Source: Salinigranum marinum
Lineage (GTDB): Archaea > Halobacteriota > Halobacteria > Halobacteriales > Haloferacaceae
Assembly: GCF_024228675.1 (NCBI RefSeq)
Contig: NZ_CP100461.1
Span: 1,054,001 to 1,118,000 of the forward strand
Length of the DNA: 64,000 nucleotides
Direction of reading: 5' to 3'
Within the stretch, counting starts at the first letter, position 1. Each line of letters opens with the position of its first letter. Made by a program: the position numbers and the translations under genes. Below, in pieces: positions 63,700-64,000 of the stretch. The notes under the pieces were generated by a model that ran no database searches, was not told the origin of the DNA, and was given only the letters and a program-made list of their open reading frames with translations.

Positions 63700-64000
63700 G
63701 TACCGATGTCGTCCTGCAGAGCACTCAGCTGTTCGGCTCGCCCGGCGCGGAGCTCGTCTTCCTCGGCGCGCGCGTCCTCTTCGGAGCCGTCATCGCCTTC
63801 ACGGGACTGAACCACTTCGTCAACGCCGAGACGATGGCGGGGTACGCGGGAGCGAAAGGCATCCCCGCGCCCGACCTCGCCGTGCCCTTCACCGGTGGGA
63901 TGCTGCTCTTCGGTGGCCTCGGCCTCCTCCTCGGTGCGTTCACCGCGCTGGCCGCCGGTGCCGTCGTCGTCTTCCTCGTCGTGGCGACGCCGAAGATGCA
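63696..64000 (+). CDS. DoxX-family membrane protein (partial, 3' end outside window)
   Basis: The frame runs from GTG 63696 to the window end (101 residues seen). It has the DoxX layout: FLGARVLFGAVIAFTGLNHFVNAET (in parts: LGARVLFGAVIAFTGLNHF), then MAGYAGAKGIPAPDLAVPFTGG and GLGLLLGAFTALAAGAVVVFLVV. DoxX proteins are four-helix membrane proteins, in some species linked to quinone or thiol redox chemistry. GTG 63696 has an SD 11 bases upstream. Confidence 0.88.
   Translation, partial: MSTDVVLQSTQLFGSPGAELVFLGARVLFGAVIAFTGLNHFVNAETMAGYAGAKGIPAPDLAVPFTGGMLLFGGLGLLLGAFTALAAGAVVVFLVVATPKM

Overview
The window is chromosomal DNA from a halophilic archaeon (class Halobacteria). Reasons: very GC-rich genes with strongly acidic products, archaeal-type S-adenosylmethionine synthetase and diphthamide synthase, a PGF-CTERM surface protein, many small CxxC proteins, and TATA-like boxes about 25-28 bases before start codons with little or no leader. 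The genus cannot be told from the sequence.

Layout. 1-13 kb: end of a histidine kinase, a hexapeptide acyltransferase, purD, a frameshifted secreted protein, a YyaL-type DUF255 protein, a thioredoxin-like protein, cysteine synthase, thiI and ppk1. 13-26 kb: methionine adenosyltransferase, a CYTH phosphatase/cyclase, a long acidic FKBP with a GGM-rich tail, a RecA/KaiC-like plus MinD-like pair, YlbF, a frameshifted membrane protein, an esterase, dph2, trmO, a LOG-like protein and a TOBE regulator. 26-38 kb: an MBL-fold hydrolase, a coiled-coil protein, a HisG-like protein, a zinc-free MDR oxidoreductase, an AarF/UbiB kinase, then an IclR regulator near an acyl-CoA dehydrogenase, a MaoC hydratase and a class III aminotransferase.

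38.3-51.4 kb: an AT-richer accessory island with different base use. It holds a DDE transposase-like protein divergent from a winged-helix regulator, a DEDD-type exonuclease, an unknown small protein, an Orc1/Cdc6-like ATPase, a type I restriction system in which methylase and specificity parts are fused (M-S) next to HsdR, and a second, single-chain type IIG-like restriction-methylase. Three related 17-bp operator-like sites lie between the divergent pair. A near-identical 13-bp inverted repeat sits at the two ends of the composition change.

51.4-64 kb: a tyrosine recombinase with an overlapping DUF5805-like gene, a 1.5-kb stretch with no supportable gene but one good promoter, an SRAP (HMCES/YedK) protein divergent from a YprB-like exonuclease, a small frameshifted gene, a PGF-CTERM surface protein, a GT2 glycosyltransferase, a winged-helix regulator, a Tat-type lipoprotein and the start of a DoxX gene preceded by a possible 13-residue leader peptide.

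Three genes (near 3520, 19325 and 56365) are broken by apparent single-base shifts, two of them in G or C runs. They may be sequencing errors rather than real decay. No rRNA, tRNA or CRISPR array was seen.
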